Numbered from the stretch's first letter, positions 1 to 9,012 are shown. The stretch: 64,000 bases of DNA from CALMEC01 sp963765105 (GCA_963765105.1 CAVXUW010000002.1:1364001-1428000); one strand, 5' to 3'. Numbers and translations are program-made. Notes: a model not told the origin generated them from the letters alone.

Positions 1-170
1 GACGATGATGCCGGTCGTGCCCGACTACACCGCCTACCCGACCGGTCGCGACCTGGCCGACACCCGCGGCGAGATCGGGCTGCAGCGGCCACTGGGTCAA
101 GCTGATGATGCACTACCTGTTCATCTACAAGGCCAAGGGCCGCCTCGGCTGGCAGCTGATCCCGGAGTGA
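1..170 (+). CDS. C-terminal end of an unidentified protein, frame broken
   Basis: The window opens inside a gene. Its readable end contains VVPDYTAYPTGRDLADT and, after one apparent extra base near position 88, a tail HWVKLMMHYLFIYKAKG ending in IPE and TGA at 168-170. I do not recognise the family. A small gene starts six bases downstream, so the two probably form one transcription unit. The frame break is of the same kind as those seen elsewhere in the window and is more likely an indel error than decay. Confidence 0.4.
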
Positions 171-175
171 GTGAC

Positions 176-336
176 ATGACCGACGAGCACCTCAGCCCCA
201 CCCCCGACCCGGCGCAGCGCGCCCGCTGCCGACCGAGAAGACGCTGCGGATGCGCCGCAACCTGCCCTACCAGGCCTACCGGTTCGCCGTCTTCAACCTG
301 CGCATCATGCGGATGGTCGTCAAGGGCCATCACTGA
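176..336 (+). CDS. small basic protein of about 53 residues, function unknown
   Basis: ATG at 176 starts MTDEHLSPTPDPAQRAR. A missing base near 229 shifts the reading into LPTEKTLRMRRNLPYQAYRF and a tail LRIMRMVVKGHH with TGA at 334-336. The second half is basic and amphipathic, and its clean coding look across the break argues for one real gene. It starts directly after the preceding stop and its end overlaps tail to tail with the MFS gene on the other strand by 17 bases. No function can be assigned. Confidence 0.4.
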
Positions 337-1663
337 CAGGCTGCCCACCGGCCACCAGGCCGTCCTGCTCGTCGGTCAGGTGATGGCGCAGCCGGGTGAA
401 CAGCACACCGGTCACGGCGGTGCCTCCCACCACGGTGGCCACCCACACCCCTGGTAGGCCGTAGCCGATCAGCAGCCCAGCGGTGGCCGGGCCGACGATC
501 GAGCCGATCGTCCACGACATGCTCTGCAGCGCGTTGTAGCGACCCCGGAGGTGCTCGGGAGCCAGCCCGTTCATCAAGGCCGGAGCCACCGGCGCCCACA
601 CGGTCTCACCCAGGCCGTACACCGCCATGCCCACGACCACCGCCGCCACCGCGACCCACCCGGAGGTCACTGCCGACAGGGCGATCACCAGCCAGGCGAG
701 CGACCAGGTCGAGACCGCGACGGCCAGCATCAGCGAGCGCCGTCGTCCCGCGATCAGGCGCAGGGTCACCAGCTGGCCGAGCACGATCGCTGCCGTGTTC
801 GCCGCATAGGCCCAGCCCAGCGCCCGGGCCGGCACCCCCGCCACGATCACGGCGTAGGCCGCCAGACCGGCCTCCATCTGGGCGTAGCCGAAGCTCACCG
901 CCAGCACGCTGAGCAGCGAGACCCGCAGGGTGACCCGGTCTCGCAGCACTTCACGCCACGAGGACTCGGCCGGAGCCACCTGCCGGTCCCCGCCGGTCCC
1001 CGCCACCCCTGAGACCGGGACCGCCCCGGCTGTGGGAGGCATCGATCCGGTCCCCCGCGGCAGACTCACCAGCACTCCGATGTAGAGCAGGTAGGACGCG
1101 GCGTTGATCGCGTACAGCCGCTGGAACGAGGCCACCGAGTCGATCTGCACCAGCAGCGAGCTCACCAGCCCGCCGATGCCCAAGCCGGCGTTGAGCATCA
1201 TGAAGTTGAGCGCGTAGACCTTCTCGCGGGCCGCCTCGGGAACCACCCGGGTGAGCAGGGCGGTGGAGGCCGGCCACATGCCGACCTGACCGGCCACCAG
1301 CACGGTGGCCACGAGGAAGCCCTGAGGCACCGTGGTGACCACACCGATGGCGGCCGTGCTCGCCCCCTCGACCGCCAGGGCCACGACCATCACCGGGCGC
1401 GGACCGAACCGGTCGATCAGGGTGCCGCCCACCGGGGCCAGCAGCAGCCCGAGCAGCCCCATCCAGGCGAAGACCCACCCCACCGTGGTGATCGGGAAGC
1501 CCCGCACCTGCGACAGGTAGACGAACAGGTAGGGCAGGGTCAGGCCGTTGCCCAGCGACATGAGGGCGAAGCCGACGACGATCCGCCACACGGTCGGCGG
1601 CAGGTCGAGCCACCGCCCCGACCACGGCTCGGCCGCGCCGCGGGTCGTCGAGTTCACCGTCAT
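320..1663 (-). CDS. MFS transporter, drug-efflux type
   Basis: A 447-residue membrane protein with about 12 predicted helices in two halves of six, split by a Gly/Pro-rich cytoplasmic loop around residues 210-235. The loop between helices 2 and 3 contains GGTLIDRFGPRPVM, the usual MFS signature position. Such proteins export small hydrophobic compounds or metabolites using the proton gradient; the substrate cannot be read from sequence. The layout resembles MdtH-like efflux proteins. It is divergent from the membrane protein starting at 1753. A start at the ATG (1661-1663) fits the first helix after a 25-residue cytoplasmic tail. Confidence 0.85.
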   Translation of the reverse strand: MTVNSTTRGAAEPWSGRWLDLPPTVWRIVVGFALMSLGNGLTLPYLFVYLSQVRGFPITTVGWVFAWMGLLGLLLAPVGGTLIDRFGPRPVMVVALAVEGASTAAIGVVTTVPQGFLVATVLVAGQVGMWPASTALLTRVVPEAAREKVYALNFMMLNAGLGIGGLVSSLLVQIDSVASFQRLYAINAASYLLYIGVLVSLPRGTGSMPPTAGAVPVSGVAGTGGDRQVAPAESSWREVLRDRVTLRVSLLSVLAVSFGYAQMEAGLAAYAVIVAGVPARALGWAYAANTAAIVLGQLVTLRLIAGRRRSLMLAVAVSTWSLAWLVIALSAVTSGWVAVAAVVVGMAVYGLGETVWAPVAPALMNGLAPEHLRGRYNALQSMSWTIGSIVGPATAGLLIGYGLPGVWVATVVGGTAVTGVLFTRLRHHLTDEQDGLVAGGQPVSDGP

Positions 1664-1752
1664 GCCGTCAGTCTGCTGTCGGGCCCCGACACCGGGCCAT
1701 CGAGATTCCGGTGCGGCACCGGTCGAGCCGCCACGACTGGCACGATCGTCGG

Positions 1753-3333
1753 GTGCCCGACGTCAAGCCTGCTGCCTGCCTGGCCCCGATCGCCGGGCTG
1801 GCCACGGCCAGCCTGTGGTGGCCCGAGCACGGTGACCAGGCACTGTTCGAGGTCGCGGGTCGCGCCCTGAACGAGGGCTCGGTCTACTACCGCGACTTCT
1901 GGGACATCAAGCAGCCCGGCATCTACTGGTTCCACGCACTCGGGGAGCGGCTGTGGCCGGGGGGGCCGGACACCGCCGGACTGGGCCCCCGGATCCTGGA
2001 GGCCCTGCTGGCGGTGCTGGCGGGCTGGCTGGTGCTGGTGATCGTCACCGACTGGCCGCTGCAGCGCTGGGTGCGGTGGTGCGCTCCCAGCCTCGTCGTC
2101 GGGCCCTACCTGGTCTGGTCAGCCGTGGGCGGCGTGGGGCAGGTCGAGGGGCTGATGACGGTGACCCTGCTCGCCGTGCTGGCCCTGACCTGGCCCCGGG
2201 CCCCCGCACCGACAGCTGCGACCGGCCGGGTACCCCGTGGCAGGGGGGCCTGGTTCGCGGCTGGACTGGTCGTCGGGTGCGTGGGGCTGCTGAAGACCCT
2301 CTACCTGCCGCTGGTCGTGGTGCCGATGACACTCGCCCTGGTCGCCGGACGACGGGCACCGGCGGGGCCCGCCCGCCGCAACGACGCCGTCCGGGTCGCA
2401 TCGGCCCTGCTGGGCGCGGGCGCGCTGACGGTCGTGGCGGCCGGCCACCTGGCCCAGCACGGGGTTCTCGGGTTGGCACTGCACACCACGTTCGTGCTGC
2501 CCTGGCAGGTGACCGCCAACCCCGCCGTCCACCCGGCGTCCTCGTTCGGCGAGCTGGCCAGGTCGCTGACCAACCTCACTCCACTGACCGGACCGCTGGC
2601 AGTACTGGCCCTGGTCGCCGCCGCCCGTGGCCACCGGGACCGGGTCCTGCCACCCCTGACGGCCCCCGCCCTGACGACGGTCACGGCGCTCGCGGTCGGG
2701 CTGGCGCTGCCGCAGTTCCCGACGCCGTACCGGTTGCTGCTGCTGGCTGCCCCGGTCGGGTTGCTGGCGGTGGCCGGGCTGCAGCACCTGGCCGGCCTGA
2801 CGAGCGGCAGAGCGCTGCGCACCGCCACCGCCGTCGTGCTGGTGGGGCTGGCGTTGCTGACCGGGCGGCAGGTGCTGCACCTGGCCCGCTCCGGCGGGCC
2901 CGCCGGGCTCGACCTCACCGCGCGGGTCACCCGCGCCGACAACGGCCCCGCCGCGGCGGCCCTGCGGGCCGCAAACGAGGTGGCCTCCCGGGTGCCACCT
3001 CGCAGCCCGGTGTACGTCTTCGGCGACCCGCGGATCCTGCTGCTGCTGAACGCCCGGCAGGGGGCGGAGATCACCGGGTGGTCGATGGAGATGCAGCCTG
3101 CGTCGGTCTGGCGCGAGCTCGACCGCGAGCTGACCCGGTCGAGACCCCCCTTCGTCTTCGTCGACCCCACCTTCGCCGACGTGCTGGCCGGCACGCCCGA
3201 AGCCGCCGGCGTCCTCGACCTGCTCGCCCGTCAGTACCAGGTCTTCGCGCGGACTGCGGAGGGCACCTGGTACCTCACCCTGCGGCCCGGTTCGCCGATA
3301 CCGGCGCCCGACGGGGTCCGCCTAGGCTCGTGA
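1753..3333 (+). CDS. polytopic membrane protein, glycosyltransferase 39/ArnT-like
   Basis: About 526 residues with many hydrophobic segments. The first loop carries DQALFEVAGRALNEGSVYY followed by RDFWDIKQPGIYWF. An acidic first periplasmic loop followed by DxKxPG is typical of ArnT/PMT-type lipid-linked sugar transferases (GT-C fold). A soluble C-terminal part of roughly 150 residues follows the last helix. A GTG at 1753 gives a compact N-terminus; an in-frame GTG at 1711 is an alternative. The stop overlaps the region where the cation transporter begins. The sugar and acceptor are unknown. Confidence 0.6.
   Translation: MPDVKPAACLAPIAGLATASLWWPEHGDQALFEVAGRALNEGSVYYRDFWDIKQPGIYWFHALGERLWPGGPDTAGLGPRILEALLAVLAGWLVLVIVTDWPLQRWVRWCAPSLVVGPYLVWSAVGGVGQVEGLMTVTLLAVLALTWPRAPAPTAATGRVPRGRGAWFAAGLVVGCVGLLKTLYLPLVVVPMTLALVAGRRAPAGPARRNDAVRVASALLGAGALTVVAAGHLAQHGVLGLALHTTFVLPWQVTANPAVHPASSFGELARSLTNLTPLTGPLAVLALVAAARGHRDRVLPPLTAPALTTVTALAVGLALPQFPTPYRLLLLAAPVGLLAVAGLQHLAGLTSGRALRTATAVVLVGLALLTGRQVLHLARSGGPAGLDLTARVTRADNGPAAAALRAANEVASRVPPRSPVYVFGDPRILLLLNARQGAEITGWSMEMQPASVWRELDRELTRSRPPFVFVDPTFADVLAGTPEAAGVLDLLARQYQVFARTAEGTWYLTLRPGSPIPAPDGVRLGS
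3323..3328 (+). promoter_or_regulatory. -10 box TAGGCT before the CDF gene
   Basis: TAGGCT lies seven bases before the GTG at 3336, inside the end of the upstream gene. With no ribosome binding site in between, this fits a leaderless start for the cation transporter in addition to any read-through from upstream. Confidence 0.4.
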
Positions 3334-3335
3334 GC

Positions 3336-4259
3336 GTGTCCCGACCCAGCGAGCACGAGCACAACCACCACCGGGTGGCGGCGAACGCCGACCGACGCTA
3401 CCTGCGGGTGGCGCTGTGGCTGCTCGTCGCCTTCATGGTCGCCGAGGTCGTGGTCGCCTTCCTCGCGCACTCCTTGGCTCTGCTGTCGGACGCCGGACAC
3501 ATGCTCTCCGACGTCGGGGCCCTCGCCGCCGCCCTCTGGGCGATCCGGCTGGCAGCTCGCCCCGCCGACGGTGCCTGGACCTTCGGATGGCACCGCGCCG
3601 AGATCCTGTCGGCGGCCGGCAACGGCGTCACCCTGCTGGTGGTCAGCGGTGTCGTCGTCGTCGAGGCAGTCCGACGGCTGCTCGACCCCGGTGCCGTCGA
3701 CGGCCGGGCGTTGCTGGTGACAGCCCTGGCCGGGGTGGCCGTGAACCTGGCCGCGACGGCGATGGTGGCGCGGGCCGACCGCAGGAGCCTCAACATCGAG
3801 GGCGCCTTCCAGCACCTGCTCACCGACCTCTACGGCTTCGCCGCCACGGCCGTCGCAGGTCTGGTGATCCTGGTGACCGGCTGGCACCAGGCCGACCCGC
3901 TGGCCTCACTGGTGGTCGTGGGGCTCATGCTGCGGGCCGCCTGGGGACTGCTGCGCGACAGCGGTCGCATCCTGCTCGAGGCGGCGCCCGAAGGATTCGA
4001 CCTCGACCAGGTGCGGCACCATCTGCTCGAGACCGAGCACGTGCGTGACGTTCACGACCTGCACGTCTGGACCGTCACCTCGCACCTGCCGGCACTGTCG
4101 GCCCATGTCGTCATCGACGACACCTGCTTCTACGACGGCCATGCGCCGCAGCTGCTCGACCAGCTGCAGGCCTGCCTGCACGGCCACTTCGACGTCGAGC
4201 ACTCCACGTTCCAGCTCGAGCCGACCGGGCACGGCACCCACGAGGTGGGCACCCACTGA
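3336..4259 (+). CDS. cation diffusion facilitator (Zn/Co/Cd efflux)
   Basis: About 307 residues, six membrane segments and a cytoplasmic C-terminal domain. Metal-site motifs are visible: LLSDAGHMLSDVGALA in helix 2 (HxxxD) and FQHLLTDLYGF in helix 5 (HxxxD). A His-rich start (EHEHNHH) and late His residues could help deliver metal. CDF proteins exchange cytoplasmic divalent cations for protons; His-Asp pairs favour zinc. GTG at 3330 overlapping the previous stop is an alternative start; 3336 is preferred because a TAnnnT box sits seven bases upstream. The stop overlaps the next ATG at 4259. Confidence 0.9.
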   Translation: MSRPSEHEHNHHRVAANADRRYLRVALWLLVAFMVAEVVVAFLAHSLALLSDAGHMLSDVGALAAALWAIRLAARPADGAWTFGWHRAEILSAAGNGVTLLVVSGVVVVEAVRRLLDPGAVDGRALLVTALAGVAVNLAATAMVARADRRSLNIEGAFQHLLTDLYGFAATAVAGLVILVTGWHQADPLASLVVVGLMLRAAWGLLRDSGRILLEAAPEGFDLDQVRHHLLETEHVRDVHDLHVWTVTSHLPALSAHVVIDDTCFYDGHAPQLLDQLQACLHGHFDVEHSTFQLEPTGHGTHEVGTH

Positions 4260-4711
4260 TGCCCGGGCATCCACTCATGGCCCGTCAGAGGCTGACCGAC
4301 GTGCTGGACGCCGACCAACCGAAGGTGGGGCGGCGGGCGCGGCGGGCGGCGTGGTGCGCATCGGCACTCGCCGTCGCGATGTCGGTGGCCGCGTGCGAAG
4401 GGCCGCAGCAGGTCGTCGTCCCGACCGGGTACCGCCCGATCGGCGACGGCAGGCTGCTCGGCCTGCAGGCCAGGATGGGCACCCTCGACCAAGTGGCTCG
4501 GACCGAGGTGGTCGAGCAGTCGTCGTCGGGGGTGGTGGTGCGGGTGACCCTGCAGCTCGGCGACCAGGCCTCGCGGCTGCAGCTGACCCGCGAGAGCGTC
4601 GTCATCCTGGCAGCCCCACTGGCGGGTCGCCCCGTCCGCGACGTCGCCGGAACCACGTTGCCGCTGGTCAGCGCCCTACCGAGCGCCAGCGCGTCGTCCA
4701 CCGCACCCTGA
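4259..4711 (+). CDS. putative lipoprotein, unknown function
   Basis: 150 residues. A basic N-terminal region (RRARRAAW) is followed by a short hydrophobic stretch ending in VAAC around residue 45, which resembles a lipobox, so the mature protein may be lipid-anchored outside the cell. The rest is a small beta-rich-looking domain without a family signature. ATG at 4259 overlaps the CDF stop; a second in-frame ATG at 4277 would give a more usual signal length. Its tight linkage to the metal exporter suggests co-expression but not a function. Confidence 0.55.
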   Translation: MPGHPLMARQRLTDVLDADQPKVGRRARRAAWCASALAVAMSVAACEGPQQVVVPTGYRPIGDGRLLGLQARMGTLDQVARTEVVEQSSSGVVVRVTLQLGDQASRLQLTRESVVILAAPLAGRPVRDVAGTTLPLVSALPSASASSTAP

Positions 4712-4722
4712 TCGGGCGCAGC

Positions 4723-4728
4723 TAGCGT
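4723..4728 (+). promoter_or_regulatory. -10 box TAGCGT before 4737 gene
   Basis: TAGCGT ends eight bases before the ATG at 4737, leaving no space for a ribosome binding site. This fits a leaderless transcript. Confidence 0.45.
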
Positions 4729-4736
4729 GATCGCTC

Positions 4737-5204
4737 ATGGCCGACGAGCAGAACTGGGCGGTACCCGTCCTGGCGGGTGTCGTGGTCCTGGGCCTGGCCG
4801 CGGCGCACGGCATCGACAAGTCGCAGTGGAGTGAGCGCTTCCGGCCCGCCACGGCCGCCACTGCGGTGGCCGTTCCCTCCAGCAGGGTGGCCCCCGCCGC
4901 AGTCACCCTCGCCCTGCCGCTCGGCATCGAGGCCGGCGCCCCGTCCGGGGCACTGGCCGCGACGGTCTCGACGGTGATCGTCCAGACGTCGGTGGACACC
5001 TGCTGGACCATGGTGGTCGACGGCAGCGCCATGAAGGGGTGCGGGCCGGCGGCGGTGACCGACACCCGAGGCGCCCCAGCGACGACCGTGACCCGGACCG
5101 GTGGAGCCACTGCGGTTCGGGTCGAGATCGTGCGGGGTGGCCGGTCGGTGGCCACCGCGTCGGCGACCACGACCGGTCGACCGTTGGTGCTCAGCGTGCG
5201 CTGA
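4737..5204 (+). CDS. small membrane-anchored or exported protein
   Basis: 155 residues. A single hydrophobic segment (WAVPVLAGVVVLGLAAAHG, residues 7-25) without a clear cleavage site suggests an uncleaved anchor with the rest outside. The exported part is Ala/Thr/Val-rich with two cysteines (TCWTM and KGCGP) that could form a disulfide. No family recognised. It is preceded by a TAnnnT box and ends just before a tandem repeat and the oppositely oriented gene at 5294. Confidence 0.55.
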   Translation: MADEQNWAVPVLAGVVVLGLAAAHGIDKSQWSERFRPATAATAVAVPSSRVAPAAVTLALPLGIEAGAPSGALAATVSTVIVQTSVDTCWTMVVDGSAMKGCGPAAVTDTRGAPATTVTRTGGATAVRVEIVRGGRSVATASATTTGRPLVLSVR

Positions 5205-5267
5205 CCGACCTCAGGGCACGCGCTGCCGGCACCGGTTCGGACCAGTCAGCCGAATGAGGAATTGGCC

Positions 5268-5310
5268 GGATGAGGACTCAGTCGGATGAGGACTCAGTCG
5301 GATGAGGAGT
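5268..5310. repeat. 16-bp tandem repeat at the end of the 5294 gene
   Basis: GGATGAGGACTCAGTC occurs twice in a row (5268-5283, 5284-5299) followed by a diverged partial copy. The array overlaps the stop codon of the minus-strand gene at 5294: the extra copies duplicate its last codons beyond the stop. Confidence 0.8.
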
Positions 5311-6055
5311 CGGACGACCGGACGTCGATGGTCGGAGTGCCATGGTCACACGTGATCGTGACCTCGATGACCCGCTCCGAGCGCCGGAACCCGGTCTTCA
5401 CGCCGTCGTCGATCCGCTCGCTCCTCAGCGTGGTCCAGCCGTTGGTGGGCTCGACGCTCCAGTAGACGCGCTCGCCCACGCACTCGGCCACCACCAGGCC
5501 GCCTGACGTCGACCGCGACGTGGCCCCGGAGGCGGACGAGGTCGAGGTCGGCGGCGTCGTCACCGTCGTCGCGGGCGTCGTCGGCTGCTGCCCGCCGGTG
5601 TGGCTGCCGGTCGAGGTGGGAGCCTGGGTGCTGCCACCGTTCTGGCCGATGCCCGGCTGGTTCTGCCCGCCGGCGGAGGTTCCCCCGGTCGAACTGCCGG
5701 CATGGCTGCCGTTGCGGCTGCTCTGACCGCCGGACGCCGACACGGGCCCGCCGGGGGTCGGTGAGGCCGAGCTCGAGGGACGCCCCGACTTGGTGGCCCC
5801 TGCCGTGCGAGTGGGACCGGCCGAGCCCGACGCGGCGTGGGTCGGGGGGATTCGAGTCGGGTGTCCGGCAACCTCGGGAGGTGCGTCGAGGGAGGTACCG
5901 ATCAATCGAGACCCGGTGACGGCGTACCCGGCGGACTGGATCGCGAGCCACGAGACTCCGGCCACACCGCCCACCGCGGCGAACCAGGCGGCGACAGCCC
6001 CGAAGACGGCGCGGCGCGCTACGCGGCCCGGTCGCCGCCCGGATCGGGTGCTCAT
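5294..6055 (-). CDS. membrane-anchored Ser/Thr/Gly-rich exported protein
   Basis: 253 residues. A basic start (RSGRRPGRVARR) precedes one membrane segment (residues 17-40), so the chain is probably anchored with its C-terminus outside. Residues 70-185 are a Ser/Thr/Gly/Pro-rich linker typical of actinobacterial wall-crossing segments. The last 65 residues form a small domain with two cysteines (AECVGE and TITCDHG). No family recognised. It is divergent from the response regulator at 6200, and shared regulation is possible through the repeats at 6079-6117. Confidence 0.6.
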   Translation of the reverse strand: MSTRSGRRPGRVARRAVFGAVAAWFAAVGGVAGVSWLAIQSAGYAVTGSRLIGTSLDAPPEVAGHPTRIPPTHAASGSAGPTRTAGATKSGRPSSSASPTPGGPVSASGGQSSRNGSHAGSSTGGTSAGGQNQPGIGQNGGSTQAPTSTGSHTGGQQPTTPATTVTTPPTSTSSASGATSRSTSGGLVVAECVGERVYWSVEPTNGWTTLRSERIDDGVKTGFRRSERVIEVTITCDHGTPTIDVRSSDSSSD

Positions 6056-6078
6056 GGTCCCAGACTCTCAAGGGAAGG

Positions 6079-6117
6079 GGTAAGAGTGAGGTAAGCGGGG
6101 CGCAAGCCCGGGGTAAG
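6079..6117. promoter_or_regulatory. phased GGTAAG direct repeats, possible response-regulator site
   Basis: GGTAAG occurs at 6079-6084, 6090-6095 and 6112-6117, spaced 11 and 22 bases, that is on one face of the helix. OmpR-family regulators typically bind direct repeats with about 11-base spacing. The site lies between the divergent exported-protein gene and the response regulator, where autoregulation would act. Binding is inference. Confidence 0.4.
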
Positions 6118-6186
6118 TCACGGCAAACCGCCCCCGCGGGGGAGCGACCTCGCCACCGAGAGTGCCACACGGAGGCACGGAAGGGA

Positions 6187-6192
6187 TACCGT
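6187..6192 (+). promoter_or_regulatory. -10 box TACCGT before the response regulator
   Basis: TACCGT ends seven bases before the GTG at 6200, consistent with a leaderless start for the two-component operon. Confidence 0.4.
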
Positions 6193-6199
6193 CCCGTAC

Positions 6200-6888
6200 G
6201 TGGCTGTGATCCTGCTGGTCGAAGACGACGTCGCGATCCGTACTGCCTTGACGCGGGCGCTCACCGAACGTGGCCACGCCGTTACCTGGCAGCCGAACGG
6301 GATGGCCGGGCTGCAGGCGCTGATCGACGAGCGCCCGGACGTGGTGCTGCTCGACCTCGGCCTGCCCGACATCGACGGCGCCCAGGTGCTGTCGATGATG
6401 CGGGCCGTCAGCGAGGTGCCGGTGATCGTGGTGACCGCCCGGGACGACGACGCCGACGTCGTCAAGGCCCTGGACGCCGGCGCGGACGACTACGTCGTCA
6501 AGCCGTTCGGCGCAGACCACATCGAGGCCCGGATCCGCGCGGTGCTGCGACGCAGCGCCAGCCAGCGCGCCGAGGGTCCGCCTGGTCGTGGGCGACCTGG
6601 TGGTCGACCCGCGACCCGGTCGGCCTCGCTCGACGAACCGCCAGCTCGAGCTGTCCCGCAAGGAGTTCGACCTGCTGTTCGCCCTCGCCCAGCGGGCCGG
6701 TGAGGTCGTCAGCAAGCGCGAGCTGCTGGCCGAGGTGTGGCGCCAGCCCTACGGCGGCGGCGACCGCACGGTCGACGTCCACCTGTCCTGGCTGCGCCGC
6801 AAGCTCGGCGAGACGGCCGCCGACCCGCAGGTACCTGCACAGCACCCGCGGGGTCGGAGTCCGCCTGGCCGCGCCGGAAACGCCGTAA
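6200..6888 (+). CDS. OmpR/PhoB-family response regulator (two frame breaks)
   Basis: The receiver domain is intact: ILLVEDD acidic pocket, VVLLDLGLPDIDG with the phosphorylated Asp, VIVVTARDDDAD and DDYVVKPFGA. After a break near 6580 a winged-helix domain reads in another frame (ELSRKEFDLLFALAQRAGEV, then TVDVHLSWLRRKLGE). A second break at about 6826-6830, where one extra A turns CGCGG into CGCAGG, leads to YLHSTRGVGVRLAAPETP and TAA. Removing the indels gives a normal regulator of about 229 residues. It controls genes in response to the kinase that follows; its targets are not known. Confidence 0.85.
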
Positions 6889-6891
6889 GGT
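6886..6891 (+). promoter_or_regulatory. -10 box TAAGGT before the histidine kinase
   Basis: TAAGGT overlaps the regulator stop codon and ends six bases before the GTG at 6898. It could give a leaderless kinase transcript, though translational coupling in one operon is equally likely. Confidence 0.3.
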
Positions 6892-6897
6892 CGGCGA

Positions 6898-8177
6898 GTG
6901 CGTCGCCGCCTCACGGTGCTGGTAGCTGCCACCACGTCGGCGGTGATCATCGCCTTCCTGGTACCCCTGGCACTGCTGCTGCGCACCCTGGCCGAGGACC
7001 GGAGCGTCTCCTCGGCCAGCCTCGACGCCCAGAAGGTGCTCGGCGTCGTGATCGCCAACCCGGCGAAACCGCGACAGGCGGTCGGCGACCTCGACCATCA
7101 AGAGGGTGACGCCACCGTCATGACCGTGTTCCTGCCCGACGGCTCGATCGTGGGGCCAGGTGCCATCGACGACGGTGTCCAGGCGGCCAAGGCTGCCCGG
7201 GGCAAGATCGAACGCTCCCTGCCGGACGGCGGGATCGCTGTCTACCTGTGGGCCGAGACCGACCGCGGCGACGTCGTGGTTCGCACCTCGATCCCCGAGA
7301 ACGTGCTGCACCGGGGCGTGTGGCAGGCCACCGGCATCATCGCCGGCCTGGGGGTCGGTCTGCTCGCGGCGGCGGTCGTGGCCGCCGACCAGCTGGCCCG
7401 CCGGGTGAGCAAGCCGCTGGCCCTGGTGGCCGCAGCGGCCGACGCCATGCGCGAGGGCGACCTCGAGACCCGGGTACCGGTCAGCGGCCCGACCGAGATC
7501 GTGACCCTGGCGACCGCACTGAACCGGCTGGCCGACCGGGTGGGCCGGCTGTTGGCGAGCGAGCGCGACGCCGTCGCCGACCTGTCGCATCGCCTGCGGA
7601 CCCCGGTCACGGCGCTACGGCTCGACACCGAGCTGATCCAGGAGCCCGAGGTGGCCGAGCGGCTCAGAGGCCACATCACCCAGCTCGAACGCACCGTCGA
7701 CGCGATCGTGCACGACGCCCGACGCCCGACCCGCAGCGACGCGGCCGGTTCCTGCGACGCCGCCAAGGTGGTCCGGGAACGGGTGGCGTTCTGGTCGGCC
7801 CTCGCCGAGGAGCAGGAGCGGCCGCTTCGGACCGCCGTTCCCGAGGATCGCCAACTGATGGCCCGGGTCAACGCCTCCGACCTTGCCGACGTTGTGGACG
7901 TACTTCTCGACAACGTCTTTGCGCACACTGATGACGGAGTTCCATTGAGGTCTGGGTCGTCCCCCGCGCCGACGGTGCTGTCGTCCTGACCGTCGAGGAC
8001 GGCGGCACCGGTCTGCCTGCGGGCGACATCGTCTCGCGGGGCAGCTCTGGTGCTGGATCCACGGGTCTGGGGCTCGACATCGCCCGGCGGACCGCTCTGG
8101 CCAGCGGCGGCTGGCTCGAGCTCGGACAGTCCCGGCTCGGCGGGGCACTCGTCCGCGTGGTCCTCGGTGGCGCCTGA
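6898..8177 (+). CDS. sensor histidine kinase (one frame break)
   Basis: N-terminal helix (residues 2-30), an extracellular sensing domain of about 105 residues, a second helix (about 142-165), a HAMP region, then the phosphorylated-His box AVADLSHRLRTPVTALRLD. The N-box VDVLLDNVFAHT is followed by a break near 7945 where one base is missing; the other frame continues with VWVVPRADGAVVLTVEDGG and the G-box GSTGLGLDIARRTAL, ending at TGA 8175-8177. With the break repaired the kinase is complete (about 426 residues). It follows the regulator by nine bases. The signal is unknown. Confidence 0.85.
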
Positions 8178-8255
8178 ATTGGGCGGTTTGACTGTTGAGG
8201 AACCATTGACGGTGTTGTGAGCGGACCTTCACCGTCAGCACGCCACGGTGAACCC

Positions 8256-8904
8256 ATGACGCGACTTACCTCCAACGACCGCGACGGCGCCGTGAAGATC
8301 CTCTCGATCCTGACCGGGGGAGTCACCGCCACAGCGCTTGCCGCGACCGGCGTGACCATGGCCCTGGCTCAGCAGGAGTCCGACACGGTCGCCACAGTGC
8401 AGCTCCACCAGCTCGCACTCCGAACAGGCCGAGTCCGGCGCCGAGTCCGAGGACAAGCAGACCAGCCACACCTACAGCACCGCCAAGGCCACGTCCGACG
8501 ACGACAAGAAGAAGGCGGCCGAGGCCAAGAAGCGGGCCCTCGCCAAGCGTTGCGCGACCGAGGCCAAGAAGTTCCGCGAGGGCGAGGCCCGCGAGGACTC
8601 CTCGTTCACCACCCGCGCCAAGGCGCACGGCTGGAGCGACGACAAGATCAAAGTCGAGCTGAAGCTGCGCCACCGCAAGCACCACTTCACCTGCCAGGTC
8701 GCCAGCCCGACCGGTACCGCAACGACGCCGCCGACCAGCACCTCCACCACGGCCCCGCCGACCAGCACCTCCACCACGGCCCCGCCGACCAGCACCTCCA
8801 CCACGGCCCCGCCCACCACCACCTCCACCACGGCCCCGCCCACCACCACCTCCACCACCGTCCCGCCGACCACCACGACCACGGTCCACACCAACCCCTC
8901 CTGA
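8256..8904 (+). CDS. exported Lys- then Thr/Pro-rich protein, paralogue of 10269 gene
   Basis: The N-terminus (MTRLTSNDRDGAVKILS, then LTGGVTATALAATGVTMALA) is a basic cap plus membrane segment shared with the gene at 10269. An extra C near 8400 (TGCAGC) breaks the frame. The repaired protein continues with a charged region (DKKKAAEAKKRALAKR, one pair of Cys about 45 residues apart) and a tail of five TSTTAPP-like repeats. About 216 residues. The tail suggests a wall-spanning linker. It is downstream of the two-component genes and the sequence CCTTCACCG at 8226-8234 is shared with the upstream region of the paralogue. Confidence 0.6.
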
Positions 8905-8970
8905 CCTGCGGCGACCTAGGGGCAGCCGAGCGCCGGCACCCGTAGATCGTTCGGCGGGCCGAGCACGACG

Positions 8971-9012
8971 AACCTCTGGCGGCGACACCTCCGGGTGTCG
9001 CCGCCAGAGGTT
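8971..9012. terminator. perfect 19-bp inverted-repeat terminator
   Basis: Bases 8971-8989 pair perfectly with 8994-9012 around a TCCG tetraloop. The stem is flanked by AA and TTT and lies between converging genes, so it probably stops transcription from both sides. The rest of the 417-base gap (8905-9321) holds only the repeat at 9297 and no gene I can support. Confidence 0.85.

Noticed and set aside
2045..2880. Long minus-strand frames inside the glycosyltransferase-like gene
   Set aside because: Arg/Pro/Gly-rich translations without family features; typical antisense frames in high-GC DNA.
5520..5871. Plus-strand frame rich in Pro/Val opposite the 5294 gene
   Set aside because: It is the antisense of a Ser/Thr-rich linker and has no coding features of its own.
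8690..8895. Tandem TSTTAPP-coding units as a possible CRISPR or regulatory repeat
   Set aside because: Units are in frame, directly adjacent with no spacers, and encode a Thr/Pro linker of an exported protein.
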